The translations under genes and the position numbers were made by a program. A model generated the notes under the pieces. That model saw only the letters and a list, made by a program, of their open reading frames with translations, was not told the DNA's origin and made no database searches. A stretch of DNA of 64,000 bases from Nocardia sp. BSTN01 (GTDB lineage: Bacteria > Actinomycetota > Actinomycetes > Mycobacteriales > Mycobacteriaceae), in contig NZ_JADKYP010000040.1 of NCBI RefSeq assembly GCF_015354405.1, forward strand, positions 1-64,000. Reading direction: 5' to 3'. This document shows positions 18,498 to 27,287 of the stretch, one piece after another. Within the stretch, counting starts at the first letter, position 1. The number at the start of each line of letters is the position of its first letter.

Positions 18498-19634
18498 GTG
18501 ACGGCCCACGCTGAACCCGGCGGCGAACCGGCGCGGCCCGCGCGGCGCAGGTTCCGCTGGTTGAAATGGGTCCTCGGCGTTGCCCTGTCGGCGTTGCTGA
18601 TCGCCGAGGGCGTATACCTGTGGCCGCGCCTGCACGACTCCTGGCGCAACCTCACCGAGATCCACTGGGGCTGGGTCGCGCTGTGCATCTGGATGCAGGC
18701 CTTGTCGATGAGCGGATTCGGCCGCATTCAGAAACGCCTGCTGCGCGCGGGCGGAGTCGACGTGTCGCAACGGGCCTCGGTCTCGGTCGTCTACGGGGCC
18801 ACCGCGATGTCGGTGTCGCTGCCCGCCGGACAGGTGTTCTCCACCGCCTTCACCTATCGCCAGACCCGCCGCTGGGGTGCGAGTCCGATCGTCGCGTCCT
18901 GGCAGTTGCTGATGTCGGGTGTGGTCGCCACGAGCGGAATGCTGCTGCTCGGCGTCGGCGGCGCGCTGCTGGTCGGCAATCGCGTCGGCCCGGGGAAGCT
19001 GGCCCTCATGCTGGGCGCGGTGGCGCTGCTGGTGTGGGCGGGCAAATACGTTTCCGGTAATCCCGGTGCGCTGCAGGCGCTGGTGCGGCGCGGGGTGCGG
19101 CTGGTCAACCGGATCCGGCGCCATCCGGCCGATTCCGGTCTGGCGCACGTCGACGAGGTGCTGCGGCAGCTGGAATCGGTGGACCTGAACCGGCGCGACG
19201 TCGCGTGGGTCGCGTTCTGGGCGGTCGTGCATCGGCTCGGCGATGTGGCCTGCCTCGGCGCGGCCTGCTACGCGGTCGGCGCCGATCCCCGCTGGGCGGG
19301 CCTGCTGATCGCGTTCAGCGTGGGGAAAGCGGTCGGCACGATTCCGTTCGCCCCTGGTGGCATCGTCTACGTCGACGCCACCCTGATCTACAGCCTCACC
19401 GCCGCCGCGGGACTGCCGGCCGCGCAGGCGGTGGCCGCCGCCTTCGTCTACCGCATGGTGAGTTTCATCCTCGTCGCGATCGTCGGCTGGATCGTCTTCG
19501 CCTTCCGCTTCCGCAATCCGCAGCTCGGTGATGCGCAGTTCGAGGAGGAATTCGAACAGCGCTCGGCCCTGCTCGCCGAACCCCGCCGTCCCGACGGCGG
19601 CGACCAACGACCCGACGACGAGCCGCAGGCCTGA
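18498..19634 (+). CDS. Lysylphosphatidylglycerol-synthase-TM/YbhN-like membrane protein (UPF0104)
   Basis: A 378-aa membrane protein of the flippase-like UPF0104 family, with about eight helices. Typical segments are the N-terminal VLGVALSALLIAEGVYLWPRL, VYGATAMSVSLPAGQVFSTAF and, near the end, AVGTIPFAPGGIVYVDATLIYS. The family includes lipid flippases and the membrane half of MprF; there is no catalytic domain, so lipid movement is an inference. The hydrophilic C-terminus is acidic. The GTG at 18498 fits a leaderless promoter and removes a spurious upstream extension of about 120 codons. Confidence 0.85.
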   Translation: MTAHAEPGGEPARPARRRFRWLKWVLGVALSALLIAEGVYLWPRLHDSWRNLTEIHWGWVALCIWMQALSMSGFGRIQKRLLRAGGVDVSQRASVSVVYGATAMSVSLPAGQVFSTAFTYRQTRRWGASPIVASWQLLMSGVVATSGMLLLGVGGALLVGNRVGPGKLALMLGAVALLVWAGKYVSGNPGALQALVRRGVRLVNRIRRHPADSGLAHVDEVLRQLESVDLNRRDVAWVAFWAVVHRLGDVACLGAACYAVGADPRWAGLLIAFSVGKAVGTIPFAPGGIVYVDATLIYSLTAAAGLPAAQAVAAAFVYRMVSFILVAIVGWIVFAFRFRNPQLGDAQFEEEFEQRSALLAEPRRPDGGDQRPDDEPQA

Positions 19635-19669
19635 GCGGTCCCGGACTCCGGCTGCCACACCGCTGTCAC

Positions 19670-19675
19670 TACCCT
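19670..19675 (+). promoter_or_regulatory. Leaderless -10 element for the DUF3054 gene
   Basis: TACCCT ends seven bases before GTG 19683. Confidence 0.5.
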
Positions 19676-19682
19676 GGCGACC

Positions 19683-20093
19683 GTGAGGAAATGGCTGCCG
19701 CTGCTGATCGATGTCGTGCTGGTGATCGTGTTCTGCGCGATCGGCCGGCGCAGCCACGACGAGGCGGTGGCGGCGGGTCTGCTGCGCACGGTCTGGCCGT
19801 TCGGCGCCGGTCTGCTGATCGGCTGGCTGATTGCCCTGACGATTGCCGGCCGCGGGCGACTGTCCGCCGCGCTCGCGCAGTTCGACGGATCGGCGGTCTG
19901 GCCGACCGGTGTGGCGGTGTGGTTGTCGACGCTGATCGGCGGCATGGTGCTGCGCGTGATCAGCGGTCAGGGCACCGCGGTCAGCTTCGTCATCGTCGCG
20001 GCGACGGTCCTCGCGGTCTTCCTGCTGGGTTGGCGCGCGGTATGGGCCGTCGCCGCCCGGCGCATTCGGGTCACCGGCGCATCCGTGAACTGA
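19683..20093 (+). CDS. DUF3054 membrane protein
   Basis: A 136-aa protein with four predicted helices: LIDVVLVIVFCAIGRRSHDE, PFGAGLLIGWLIALTIAG, GVAVWLSTLIGGMVLRVISG and VIVAATVLAVFLLGWRAVW. The FxAxGRRSHDE start and the tryptophan-rich middle are the family signature. Function is unknown. It is probably independently transcribed from a leaderless promoter and converges on the penicillin-binding-protein gene. Confidence 0.85.
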   Translation: MRKWLPLLIDVVLVIVFCAIGRRSHDEAVAAGLLRTVWPFGAGLLIGWLIALTIAGRGRLSAALAQFDGSAVWPTGVAVWLSTLIGGMVLRVISGQGTAVSFVIVAATVLAVFLLGWRAVWAVAARRIRVTGASVN

Positions 20094-20117
20094 CCCGCGC
20101 CGACCGCTTCGCGACGA

Positions 20118-21800
20118 CTACTTCTTGTCGTCCGGCGTGGCCAGCGACTGCAGCATGCGCGCGGCCATCCGGGAGGTGGCGTCACCGCTGTCGACATCAT
20201 CGATGTGGATGGCGAAGGCCAGGTCACCGGCATTGGCGAGCAACCACCCGTCCGAACCGGCGTTCGCCGTGAAGGCCGTGACCCCGGCGTAGCGGGCGAC
20301 CGTCACCTCCTGCGGACTCCCGGTCGCGTCGCGCAGCATGCCGCGCAGTTTGTCGACCACATCGCCGGGCAGCGGTTCCAGCTTGGCCTCGGTGGTGCCG
20401 GGCCGGCCGATCTCGATCATCGGCGGCGCGACCGATCCGCGCGCGATCGTGGCGGCGGCGATGGCCATTCCGAACGGGCTCGCCAGAATCGGATCGTTGG
20501 CGCCCTGTTTGACCTGCTCGACGCCGCGACCGCCGATCGGCAGCCGGCCCGTGGTCTCGTCCAGTCCGGGAACCTTGAATCCGATACCGACGCCCAGCAT
20601 GGCCGCCGCCTCGGCCGCATCCTGCACCGAAACGTCCTGCGGCGCCTTCTTCTTCTGGATCGAGGCGACCGCCTTGAACAGGTCCATCGCACCGCCCACC
20701 GGATAGGTCGCGGTGAAGGCGGGCGCGCCCTGAGCGCTGGCGTAGTTGTTCTGGGCGGCCGCGACCACCGCTCCGGTGGAGGGCTGAATCGCCACGATCG
20801 ATGCGGCGGTACCCACACTCACCACGGCGTCCTCAGCCGCGCGCTGCAGTTTCTGGTCCATCGTGGAGGCGATGTCCGGTCCGGGCGGCCCCTGATATCC
20901 GGCGAGCTGGGTGACCATCTTGCCGTCGGGCTCGAACAGCTGCACACCCCAGCCGGCGTGCTGATCCCGGTTCTCCTGCCACACCTTCTGCAGCGCCTCG
21001 GTCATCGGCGACCACACCCGCCGGTCGGCGACGATCAGCTTCGGCTGCTTCTCCATCACCACGCCGGGAATCGAGGCCATCCGCGGCTCGAGAATCGCGA
21101 AATCGTCCTCGCGCAGGCTCACCGCGGTGATCGGCTTACCCTGCGAGCCCGCCAGCTGCTGCATCAGCGAGGCGCCGGTGATCAGCGGCGCGACCGGCGA
21201 GATGGCATCGGCGAGGGCGTTGGTGGTGCCGACCGGATCGCCGGTCTTGGTGGGGTCCACCTTGATGACGTTGATGGTCTGCTGGGTCAGCAGCGGCTGG
21301 CCGTCGTTGTCGTTGACCTTGGGCGGCGGCGTCGCCTCGGTGCGAACCAGTTTCACCGAGCGCTTGTAGTCCAGTTGCGGCATGACGACGGTGGGGTCCC
21401 AGGAAATCCGCCAGCCGATAGCCAGCTTGCGGATATTGCCCTGCAGGTCGTAACTCCAGTCCTTACCCGGGCCGAAATTCCAGGCCGCTTTGAGGTTGAA
21501 CATCGCCGAATCGCCGTCGAGGCTGATGAACTGAACCAGCTTGTAATCGGGCTTACCGGGCTGAAGTCCGTCGAACATGGACTTCAGGGTGCTCTCGGCA
21601 CCGGAGGGGTACGAGGTCAGCGCGGCGGCGCCCGCGGCATCGCGATCATCCATTAGCTGGGTGAAATGCTCGACGACCCCTTCGGGTCCGCTCGGCGTGC
21701 TGTGAAAATCGCACGACCCCATCACGATCGCTACGGCAGCAATTGCGGCCAGTGCCACTGCGCCCCGAACGCGAAAGCGGCGGGATCCCCACACATCCAT
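20118..21800 (-). CDS. Penicillin-binding lipoprotein-like protein lacking the active-site motifs
   Basis: A 560-aa exported protein of class B PBP/MecA layout. It has a signal sequence ending IVMGSC (an imperfect lipobox), an NTF2-like MecA_N domain (GPEGVVEHFTQLMDDRD...), a dimerisation region and a transpeptidase-like C-terminus. The SxxK motif that should follow YPxG reads G-A-M-D (about 370-373), and the KTG position reads G-V-T (about 506-508), so acyl-enzyme chemistry should be impossible. The fold is otherwise well kept (ILASPFGMAIAAATIARG). It may be a regulatory or scaffolding pseudoenzyme in peptidoglycan synthesis. The start may be ATG 21800 or GTG 21809. Confidence 0.85.
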   Translation of the reverse strand: MDVWGSRRFRVRGAVALAAIAAVAIVMGSCDFHSTPSGPEGVVEHFTQLMDDRDAAGAAALTSYPSGAESTLKSMFDGLQPGKPDYKLVQFISLDGDSAMFNLKAAWNFGPGKDWSYDLQGNIRKLAIGWRISWDPTVVMPQLDYKRSVKLVRTEATPPPKVNDNDGQPLLTQQTINVIKVDPTKTGDPVGTTNALADAISPVAPLITGASLMQQLAGSQGKPITAVSLREDDFAILEPRMASIPGVVMEKQPKLIVADRRVWSPMTEALQKVWQENRDQHAGWGVQLFEPDGKMVTQLAGYQGPPGPDIASTMDQKLQRAAEDAVVSVGTAASIVAIQPSTGAVVAAAQNNYASAQGAPAFTATYPVGGAMDLFKAVASIQKKKAPQDVSVQDAAEAAAMLGVGIGFKVPGLDETTGRLPIGGRGVEQVKQGANDPILASPFGMAIAAATIARGSVAPPMIEIGRPGTTEAKLEPLPGDVVDKLRGMLRDATGSPQEVTVARYAGVTAFTANAGSDGWLLANAGDLAFAIHIDDVDSGDATSRMAARMLQSLATPDDKK

Positions 21801-22024
21801 GTCGCCCACTCTTCACTCTTGTCACTCCAGCAACAAGACCAACGGTACCCGAAGGAGTTGCCCGCGGTCCCACCTAGGCACCGACCGCATCTTCCATGCT
21901 CAGCGACCACAATAGTGCCCGATCCCCGAACTCCGTTGCAGCCGGTCGGCGAAATCCGCGGACGTGTTCGGACCATTCCCGTTTCCTCCGACAGCGAAAC
22001 CCGAGAGCGCTCTTGCGGCGTAAT

Positions 22025-22044
22025 CTTGTAATCACAGTTACAAG
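22025..22044 (+). promoter_or_regulatory. Perfect dyad operator candidate
   Basis: CTTGTAA and TTACAAG flank a six-base spacer, ending 24 bases before ATG 22069. This AT-rich symmetric site is unlike the local GC-rich sequence and probably binds a dimeric regulator. Confidence 0.55.
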
Positions 22045-22068
22045 AAACTCCCGCAGTGAGGAAACATC

Positions 22069-22653
22069 ATGAGACACGGACACGGACGGGGATTCGGCCG
22101 GCCGGGCGGCTGGCAACAGGCGGATCTTCCCGACGCCGCCGACGCTCCGGACTGGTTCGCCGGAAGGTTGCCGAGCGAGTGGTTCAGCGGTCCGGCGACC
22201 ATCGAGATCGACCGCGACGAGATCGTGGTGATCGGCGAACTGGCGCTGCCGGCCCCCGAATCCGGCGACGACGAAGCAGCCGGCTCCGAACCGTCACCCG
22301 CGACGGTGGACGGACTGATCGCACGCTTCCGCGAATCGACGCGACCGGCCCGCATGCAGATCGCCCAGGAGGCCCAGGCGCGCTACGGCCGCAATGTGGC
22401 GTGGGGCGTATCGGTCAACGGGGAACGCACCCTGTTCACGCATCTCTCGGTTCCGGTGATGACGCGACTGCGCCAGCCCGAACGCAAGGTGCTCGACACG
22501 CTCGTCGACGCCGGGGTCGCCCGCTCCCGCGCCGACGCACTCGCGTGGACGGTGAAATTGGCCGGTAAGCACGCCGAGGAGTGGTTGGCGGAACTGCGGA
22601 CGGCGATGCGCAAGGTGGACGACCTGCGAGCCGAGGGGCCGCGCGGCCTGTGA
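22069..22653 (+). CDS. Conserved hypothetical protein with possible ribbon-helix-helix C-terminus
   Basis: A 194-aa soluble protein I recognise only as a conserved actinobacterial hypothetical. A His/Gly/Arg-rich start ([14 protein letters not shown]) is followed by [31 protein letters not shown], an acidic linker, and a helical C-terminus [26 protein letters not shown]. The last stretch resembles the helix-turn-helix half of ribbon-helix-helix proteins, so DNA binding and autoregulation through the dyad at 22025-22044 are plausible but unproven. GAGGAA precedes the ATG. Confidence 0.65.
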   Translation: MRHGHGRGFGRPGGWQQADLPDAADAPDWFAGRLPSEWFSGPATIEIDRDEIVVIGELALPAPESGDDEAAGSEPSPATVDGLIARFRESTRPARMQIAQEAQARYGRNVAWGVSVNGERTLFTHLSVPVMTRLRQPERKVLDTLVDAGVARSRADALAWTVKLAGKHAEEWLAELRTAMRKVDDLRAEGPRGL

Positions 22654-22659
22654 CCGGGC

Positions 22660-22665
22660 TAGGGT
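22660..22665 (+). promoter_or_regulatory. Leaderless -10 element for aroQ
   Basis: TAGGGT ends seven bases before ATG 22673. Confidence 0.5.
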
Positions 22666-22672
22666 ACCGGTC

Positions 22673-23101
22673 ATGGCACCGATTCTCGTGCTCAACGGCC
22701 CGAATCTGAATATGCTCGGCACCCGCCAGCCCGACGTCTACGGCTCGGACACCCTCGACGACGTGGTCGAGCTGTGCCGGGAGACCGCTGCCCGCTTCGA
22801 TCGCGAGATCACCACCTATCAGTCCAATTCCGAAGGCGCGCTGATCGATCGGATCCATGCGGCCCGCGGGGTGGAAGCCGGGATCGTGATCAATCCCGGC
22901 GGGCTGACCCACACCTCGGTCGCCCTGCGCGACGCCCTGGTGATTCCCGAGGTGCCGATCGTGGAGGTGCACATCTCGAATGTGCACGCGCGCGAGGAAT
23001 TCCGGCACCACTCCTACATCTCGCCGATCGCCACCGCGGTGATCGCCGGAATGGGGATCCGGGGATACGCGGCGGCGATCGAATTCCTCTGTACCCGTTG
23101 A
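22673..23101 (+). CDS. aroQ: Type II 3-dehydroquinate dehydratase
   Basis: Shikimate-pathway enzyme converting 3-dehydroquinate to 3-dehydroshikimate. The 142-aa protein is of the usual length. It has the start [21 protein letters not shown] (N-terminal signature with the catalytic tyrosine), the loop [33 protein letters not shown] and the substrate-binding [21 protein letters not shown]. It stands alone, away from other aro genes, with a probable leaderless promoter just after the preceding gene. Confidence 0.97.
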   Translation: MAPILVLNGPNLNMLGTRQPDVYGSDTLDDVVELCRETAARFDREITTYQSNSEGALIDRIHAARGVEAGIVINPGGLTHTSVALRDALVIPEVPIVEVHISNVHAREEFRHHSYISPIATAVIAGMGIRGYAAAIEFLCTR

Positions 23102-23109
23102 GCTTTCGC

Positions 23110-23967
23110 TCAGACTCCGTCGCGCAGTAGCCGGTACATCGGCACTCCGGCCCCGGCAGCGGCCACCTTCTCCCACAGCTCGCGCACGGTGTGCGAGAGC
23201 GTGGCGTCCACCCCCACCTCCTCGCTGGTCTCGACGACGTGGGCCGCGCCCGCCACCATCATGCGGGCGGCGGCCTCGTCACCCCAGCCGCCGGACTTGG
23301 CGGCGGCGGCGTATTCGGCCATGAAGAAGGGGAACGCCTCGGCGGAACGCTGCGCGAACGGCAGGAAGCGGTCGACGTCGTGGCCGGCGCGCTCGATCAC
23401 GGCCAGGGCCTGGTTGTAGCCGATCAGCCAGGGATGGAACAGCGTGAGCAGGGCCTGGTAGAACAGCTGCGCCAGCCCGTCGTCGGCGCCGAGGTACTCC
23501 GGTGCGCTGAGCGGGCGCAGCAGGTCGACATGGGCGTCGAAGACCTCGCGCGGACCGCTGTAGAAGATGTAGGACGCCGGATGGGTGATGTCGTCGCCGG
23601 CCGACATGAACCCGCCGGACAGGAACCGCGCCCCGTGCGAGCGCACCCATTCGGCGCCCGCGCGGGTGCGCTCCGGGGAATCGGAGGACAGGTTCACGAT
23701 CACCTTCTCCCGCAACCGTTCCGGAGCCCGCCCCAGGACGTCGTACATGGCGGCGTAGTGGGTCAGACTCAGCACGATCACCTGGTTGCGGTCCAGTGCG
23801 TCGGCCACCGACTCGGCGCGACGGGCGCCCAGTTCCGCCATCGCCTCGGCCTTGTCGGCGCTGCGATTCCAGACCGTCACCTCGGTGCCCGCGGCCAGCA
23901 GTGCGCGCACGATCGCCCGGCCCATCGGGCCCAGCCCGATCACCGTGACGGAGGAACGTTCGGACAT
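23110..23967 (-). CDS. NAD(P)-dependent oxidoreductase, imine-reductase/hydroxyisobutyrate-dehydrogenase-like
   Basis: A 285-aa enzyme with an N-terminal Rossmann domain (TVIGLGPMGRAIVRALL; TVWNRSADKAEAM, where Arg and Ser after the second strand suggest NADPH) and a C-terminal helical dimerisation domain ending VPMYRLLRDGV. The family reduces imines or 3-hydroxyacids; the substrate is unknown. It diverges from an HxlR regulator across a 137-bp region with two perfect palindromes, so HxlR control is likely. It is the intact relative of the decayed copy at 17865-18339. Confidence 0.85.
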   Translation of the reverse strand: MSERSSVTVIGLGPMGRAIVRALLAAGTEVTVWNRSADKAEAMAELGARRAESVADALDRNQVIVLSLTHYAAMYDVLGRAPERLREKVIVNLSSDSPERTRAGAEWVRSHGARFLSGGFMSAGDDITHPASYIFYSGPREVFDAHVDLLRPLSAPEYLGADDGLAQLFYQALLTLFHPWLIGYNQALAVIERAGHDVDRFLPFAQRSAEAFPFFMAEYAAAAKSGGWGDEAAARMMVAGAAHVVETSEEVGVDATLSHTVRELWEKVAAAGAGVPMYRLLRDGV

Positions 23968-24047
23968 GGTGTACTCCTTGCTGTTTCGAAGTTCTTCCGA
24001 TCGGCGCCGGATTCGATCGTCACCGGGATTCGCGTCCCGGGCAATAA

Positions 24048-24080
24048 CGCACGTCGACGTGCGGTTGCTTACCTCGAGGT
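24048..24080. promoter_or_regulatory. Two palindromes in a divergent promoter region
   Basis: A perfect 16-bp palindrome CGCACGTCGACGTGCG (24048-24063) and a perfect 10-bp palindrome ACCTCGAGGT (24071-24080) lie between the divergent oxidoreductase and HxlR genes. They are probable operators. Confidence 0.55.
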
Positions 24081-24104
24081 TCGGAAAAAGCTCAGGAGGG
24101 CGAG

Positions 24105-24452
24105 ATGGCGGACGACTGTGACACAGAACACTCGGTATGCGGGATGTCGGTGGCCATCGACGTGGTCGGCGGCAAGTGGAAACTCCACCTGATGTGGGTG
24201 CTGGGCGAGGGCCCTCAGCGCTTCGGCCGCATCCGTGCCCTGCTGCCCGGGGTGAGCGAGAAGGTGCTCACCGAGAATCTCCGCCACCTGGAATCCCACG
24301 GCGTGGTCCGCCGCGAGGTGTTCCCCGAAATCCCGCCGCGAGTGGAATATTCGCTCACTCCCGCGGGCGTCGAATTGGCCGCGGCCCTGCGCCCGCTCGA
24401 ACAGTGGGGTGAACGGCGCCGCGACGGACTGTTCGCCACCGCGTCGGCGTGA
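24105..24452 (+). CDS. HxlR-family transcriptional regulator
   Basis: A 115-aa winged-helix regulator: CGMSVAIDVVGGKWKLHLMWVLGEGPQRFGRI and LPGVSEKVLTENLRHLESHGVVRREV form the recognition core, and PRVEYSLTPAGVEL is the family wing. Cys11 and Cys19-type cysteines (DDCDTEHSVCGM) near the N-terminus resemble redox- or electrophile-sensing members. AGGAGG precedes the ATG. It probably controls the divergent oxidoreductase and itself. Confidence 0.9.
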   Translation: MADDCDTEHSVCGMSVAIDVVGGKWKLHLMWVLGEGPQRFGRIRALLPGVSEKVLTENLRHLESHGVVRREVFPEIPPRVEYSLTPAGVELAAALRPLEQWGERRRDGLFATASA

Positions 24453-24499
24453 GAGCGGGTCAGCTCGTGGGGACCGTGCCGTGATTTCGGCGCAGGTTC

Positions 24500-25264
24500 T
24501 CAAGCATGTGCGGGTCGTGTACCGAGTTCTCGGACTCGGCGCGCGAGGACGCGGGCGTGGTTGACGAACCCGTCGTGGTTCATGGGCTGGATGGTGTAGC
24601 CGGCTGGGTCCTGGTGGACGTAGTAGCGGCCGTCACCCGGGAAGTCCATCCATACGAAGCCCTGGACGCCGTCGGTGCGATTGTCGAGGAATCTTCCTGG
24701 ATAGCAGAGGACTTCGCCCCAGCCGCTGCGCGGGCGGGCCAGGAATGTGTTCGTGCGTTCCCGGAGCGTGGGCCGGGGTTGCCAGCCGAGGGACTCGGGC
24801 TCGAGGTCGAGTTCGGACTTCAGGCCACCCAGTTCGTGGCGGCCCGGCGGAAGTTCGGGAAGCATGCGCGCGAGCAGGCCCAGGGCTTGGACATGGGTGC
24901 ACAGGGTGACCGAAACATCGCCGCTCGCAACAGGTTCCGGATCGGGATCCTGGATGGCGACCGCAGCGCTGGACGGTCCGAAACCGGCGTAGCCGCGCAG
25001 TTGCGTATCGGGGTTGTCGGGGTCGGCGCCGAGGCGGCCGTGGACATGCAACCGGACCTGCGGTTCGGTGAGGGTGCCGATGAGGCGGGCGAAATCGTCG
25101 TCCACGCGTGGGCGCAGGCTGTCGATGGCTTCGCGGCGCCGGCGAATCAGATCCGCTTCATCGATGGCACGCAGGGCATTCCAGGTCGGGTACGGCAGGC
25201 GGTCGCGCTCCATCGCGAACAAAGCCGCCTCGTACTGCGCACTGGTCAACTGCCAGTGGATCAC
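24500..25264 (-). CDS. ESX secretion-associated EspG-family protein
   Basis: A 254-aa cytosolic protein of the EspG type, which binds PPE-like substrates and keeps them competent for type VII secretion. Family features are the start HWQLTSAQYEAALFAMERDRLPYP, the central LIGTLTEPQVRLHVHGR strand pattern, and the C-terminal GRYYVHQDPAGYTIQPMNHDGFVNHARVLARRVREL. The GTG start overlaps the stop of the PPE-like gene (GTGA), so chaperone and client are co-translated. No ESX core genes (EccB, EccC, EccD, mycosin) are in the window. Confidence 0.85.
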   Translation of the reverse strand: MIHWQLTSAQYEAALFAMERDRLPYPTWNALRAIDEADLIRRRREAIDSLRPRVDDDFARLIGTLTEPQVRLHVHGRLGADPDNPDTQLRGYAGFGPSSAAVAIQDPDPEPVASGDVSVTLCTHVQALGLLARMLPELPPGRHELGGLKSELDLEPESLGWQPRPTLRERTNTFLARPRSGWGEVLCYPGRFLDNRTDGVQGFVWMDFPGDGRYYVHQDPAGYTIQPMNHDGFVNHARVLARRVRELGTRPAHA

Positions 25265-26757
25265 CGATATTCTCCCGGCGCTCGGCCGCGATCGGGTGGA
25301 TTCGCCGATCGGGCTGCGGGTGGTTGCTGCTGCGACAAGTCATCCCCGATGGCACCGTAGGCGGGCAATACCCTCCGCCCGTCCTCGATCCATTCCTCGA
25401 GGTGCTGTCCGCGCAGATACTCCGGGGATTGTCGGTCCTTGTCCTCCTCGGACTTGCCCTTGCCGCCCGCGCCGGGTGACATGCCCGGCGTACCGGCGGC
25501 GCCCGCCTGCCCCGGCGCACGCATTCCCCCCAAGGAGGCGGCCGCCGGTGGTGCGACGGGGCCACCGGGTATCGAGGATCCGAGCCCTGGACGCGCAGTA
25601 CCACCGCCCGAGCCGGACAGGCCGCCCAGTCCGGAACCGTGGGAGCCACCACCCGATCCGGAACCGTGAAGACCGCCGCCCAGTCCGGAGCCGGAAGTTC
25701 CCCCGCCCAGCCCACCGCTCGGATCGAATCCGGCGGCAGTGGTGGAGGCGGCGTTCGGCACGCTCGAACCTGTTGCGCTGGAGGGGTTCTGCCCGCTACT
25801 GGGAGTTGTGGAACTCGGCTGTGTTCCCAGGGATTGGCTCCCATCGGTCCCGGTGTTCGGATCGGAGCTCGGATTCACCTCGCCGGGCCTCGGACTCTGA
25901 TCGCCGCCACCGGAATTCGATGGACCCGGCCCCGGCGAAACCGGCCCCGGGCCTGTCGGACCGACCGGGCCGCCCGGAGCGGCCGCCGGATTGACCGTGG
26001 GCAGCACCGGCACCGCCTGATCCCCACCACGAATGCCGGGTGAGTACACATTCCGCAGCACCTGCAGAGCCGCTTGCCGTGCTTCCTCTTTCTGGGAGTC
26101 CTTATCTTGCTGCTCCGCGAGGATCGGAAGTTGCGGTCCCGTCGGCGCGGCCGCCGGCCCCAACGTCGGTGACCCGGGAGGCAGAATCGGCCCGGTACCG
26201 CTGGGCGCCATCGCCTGCAACAACGGGGTCAGCATCCGGAAAGTCTCGTCGCTACCACGCTGGGCGAAGGCGATTTTCATCGCGACCATGGACGCCGACT
26301 TGCCGATGTCGGCGACAGAGTCGAGAACACGCCCGAACGTCTGGGCGGCCTTCTGACCGGCGGCCCCCTCCCAGCCGTTGGCAATCGCATCCTCGACGAC
26401 CTTCTTGCGAGCCGTGTCCGCACCGTCGGCCATACCCGATCCGATACTGCTCCACGCCTCCGAAACCGCGTGCACGACATCGGGTTTGATTTGATAGGTC
26501 AAGTCGCGAATCTGCTCCAGCGTCAAATGCTCGAAGTCGTCCCCACCGGTAATGGACTGCGCATCGACATCGACACCGAGCTGATCGGCCAGAACATTGA
26601 TCTGCTGCTGCAACGCAAGCTGATCGGCATCCCACGCTTGCGTATTCGAACCCGACACCATGCCCGCATAGAAGCTGTTGCTCATGGCATCGAGCCGGCG
26701 CAGGAACTCGCCACTACCCTGATCCAGATAGCTCGACGGTTCCGGTAGGGGAGTCAC
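25261..26757 (-). CDS. PPE/WXG100-like type VII secretion substrate with low-complexity tail
   Basis: A 498-aa protein. The N-terminal 190 residues are helical with a WEG turn (IANGWEGAAGQKAAQTFGRVLDS), resembling the PPE-like helical-hairpin proteins of Nocardia. Residues about 200-440 are Pro/Gly/Ser repeats (GLGGG, GSGLGG, GPTGPGP), and the end, SPEYLRGQHLEEWIEDGR, is typical of these substrates. I found no clean YxxxD/E export motif at the hairpin, so export is inferred from the coupled EspG gene. This is probably a cell-surface or secreted protein. Confidence 0.75.
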   Translation of the reverse strand: MTPLPEPSSYLDQGSGEFLRRLDAMSNSFYAGMVSGSNTQAWDADQLALQQQINVLADQLGVDVDAQSITGGDDFEHLTLEQIRDLTYQIKPDVVHAVSEAWSSIGSGMADGADTARKKVVEDAIANGWEGAAGQKAAQTFGRVLDSVADIGKSASMVAMKIAFAQRGSDETFRMLTPLLQAMAPSGTGPILPPGSPTLGPAAAPTGPQLPILAEQQDKDSQKEEARQAALQVLRNVYSPGIRGGDQAVPVLPTVNPAAAPGGPVGPTGPGPVSPGPGPSNSGGGDQSPRPGEVNPSSDPNTGTDGSQSLGTQPSSTTPSSGQNPSSATGSSVPNAASTTAAGFDPSGGLGGGTSGSGLGGGLHGSGSGGGSHGSGLGGLSGSGGGTARPGLGSSIPGGPVAPPAAASLGGMRAPGQAGAAGTPGMSPGAGGKGKSEEDKDRQSPEYLRGQHLEEWIEDGRRVLPAYGAIGDDLSQQQPPAARSANPPDRGRAPGEYR

Positions 26758-26957
26758 GGTTGCGTCCTTTGGATGCCTTCCACTGCGGCATCGACGGAGT
26801 GGTGAACCGACCTCGGGTTCCTGCGCGAAACCTGGTGCGAAAGGCCATGCGATACCGCCGGCCGCGCACCGCTACGCCACCCGATTTTCGAGCGCATCAC
26901 TGGCCCCCTTTTGCTCTCCGCTGCACGGGGCGCTTGAATCCCCCTGCGTCGGAGACT

Positions 26958-27287
26958 TTATCGCAGGTATTCGCGCCGCGCCCAGCCGATCCGGGCGTAG
27001 GTGTACTCCGGTTCGACCGTGATCACGTCTGCGATTCGAAGCAGCTTGGTCGGCACGACGCCGTCGTCGAAGTGCGCTACGCCCGGGACGACAACCGCAT
27101 CGGCGCGATATGCCTCGGCAAGGTTACGAAGGCGCAACCCGAGATCATCTGCCCCGCTGGCGAACGTGACGATCGTCCGAAGGTGGTACCCGAGTCGCTC
27201 TGCGAGAGAACGGATCCGAATTTCATCACACAGCAGGTGCGCGCCGGAAACATCGTGCCGCAGGTACCCGATCGCATAGATACTCAC
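26958..27287 (-). CDS. Degenerate resolvase-fold hypothetical protein A
   Basis: A 109-aa protein starting SIYAIGYLRHDVSGAHLLCDEIRIRSLAERLGY, recalling the Y-R-S-Q opening of serine-recombinase catalytic domains. AVVVPGVAHFDDGVVPTKLLRIADVITVEPEYTYAR follows. There is no DNA-binding domain, so it is not a working resolvase; its function is unknown. The GTG start overlaps the upstream 78-aa gene by 4 bp. A paralogue of the same layout lies at 27523-28059. Confidence 0.6.
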   Translation of the reverse strand: MSIYAIGYLRHDVSGAHLLCDEIRIRSLAERLGYHLRTIVTFASGADDLGLRLRNLAEAYRADAVVVPGVAHFDDGVVPTKLLRIADVITVEPEYTYARIGWARREYLR

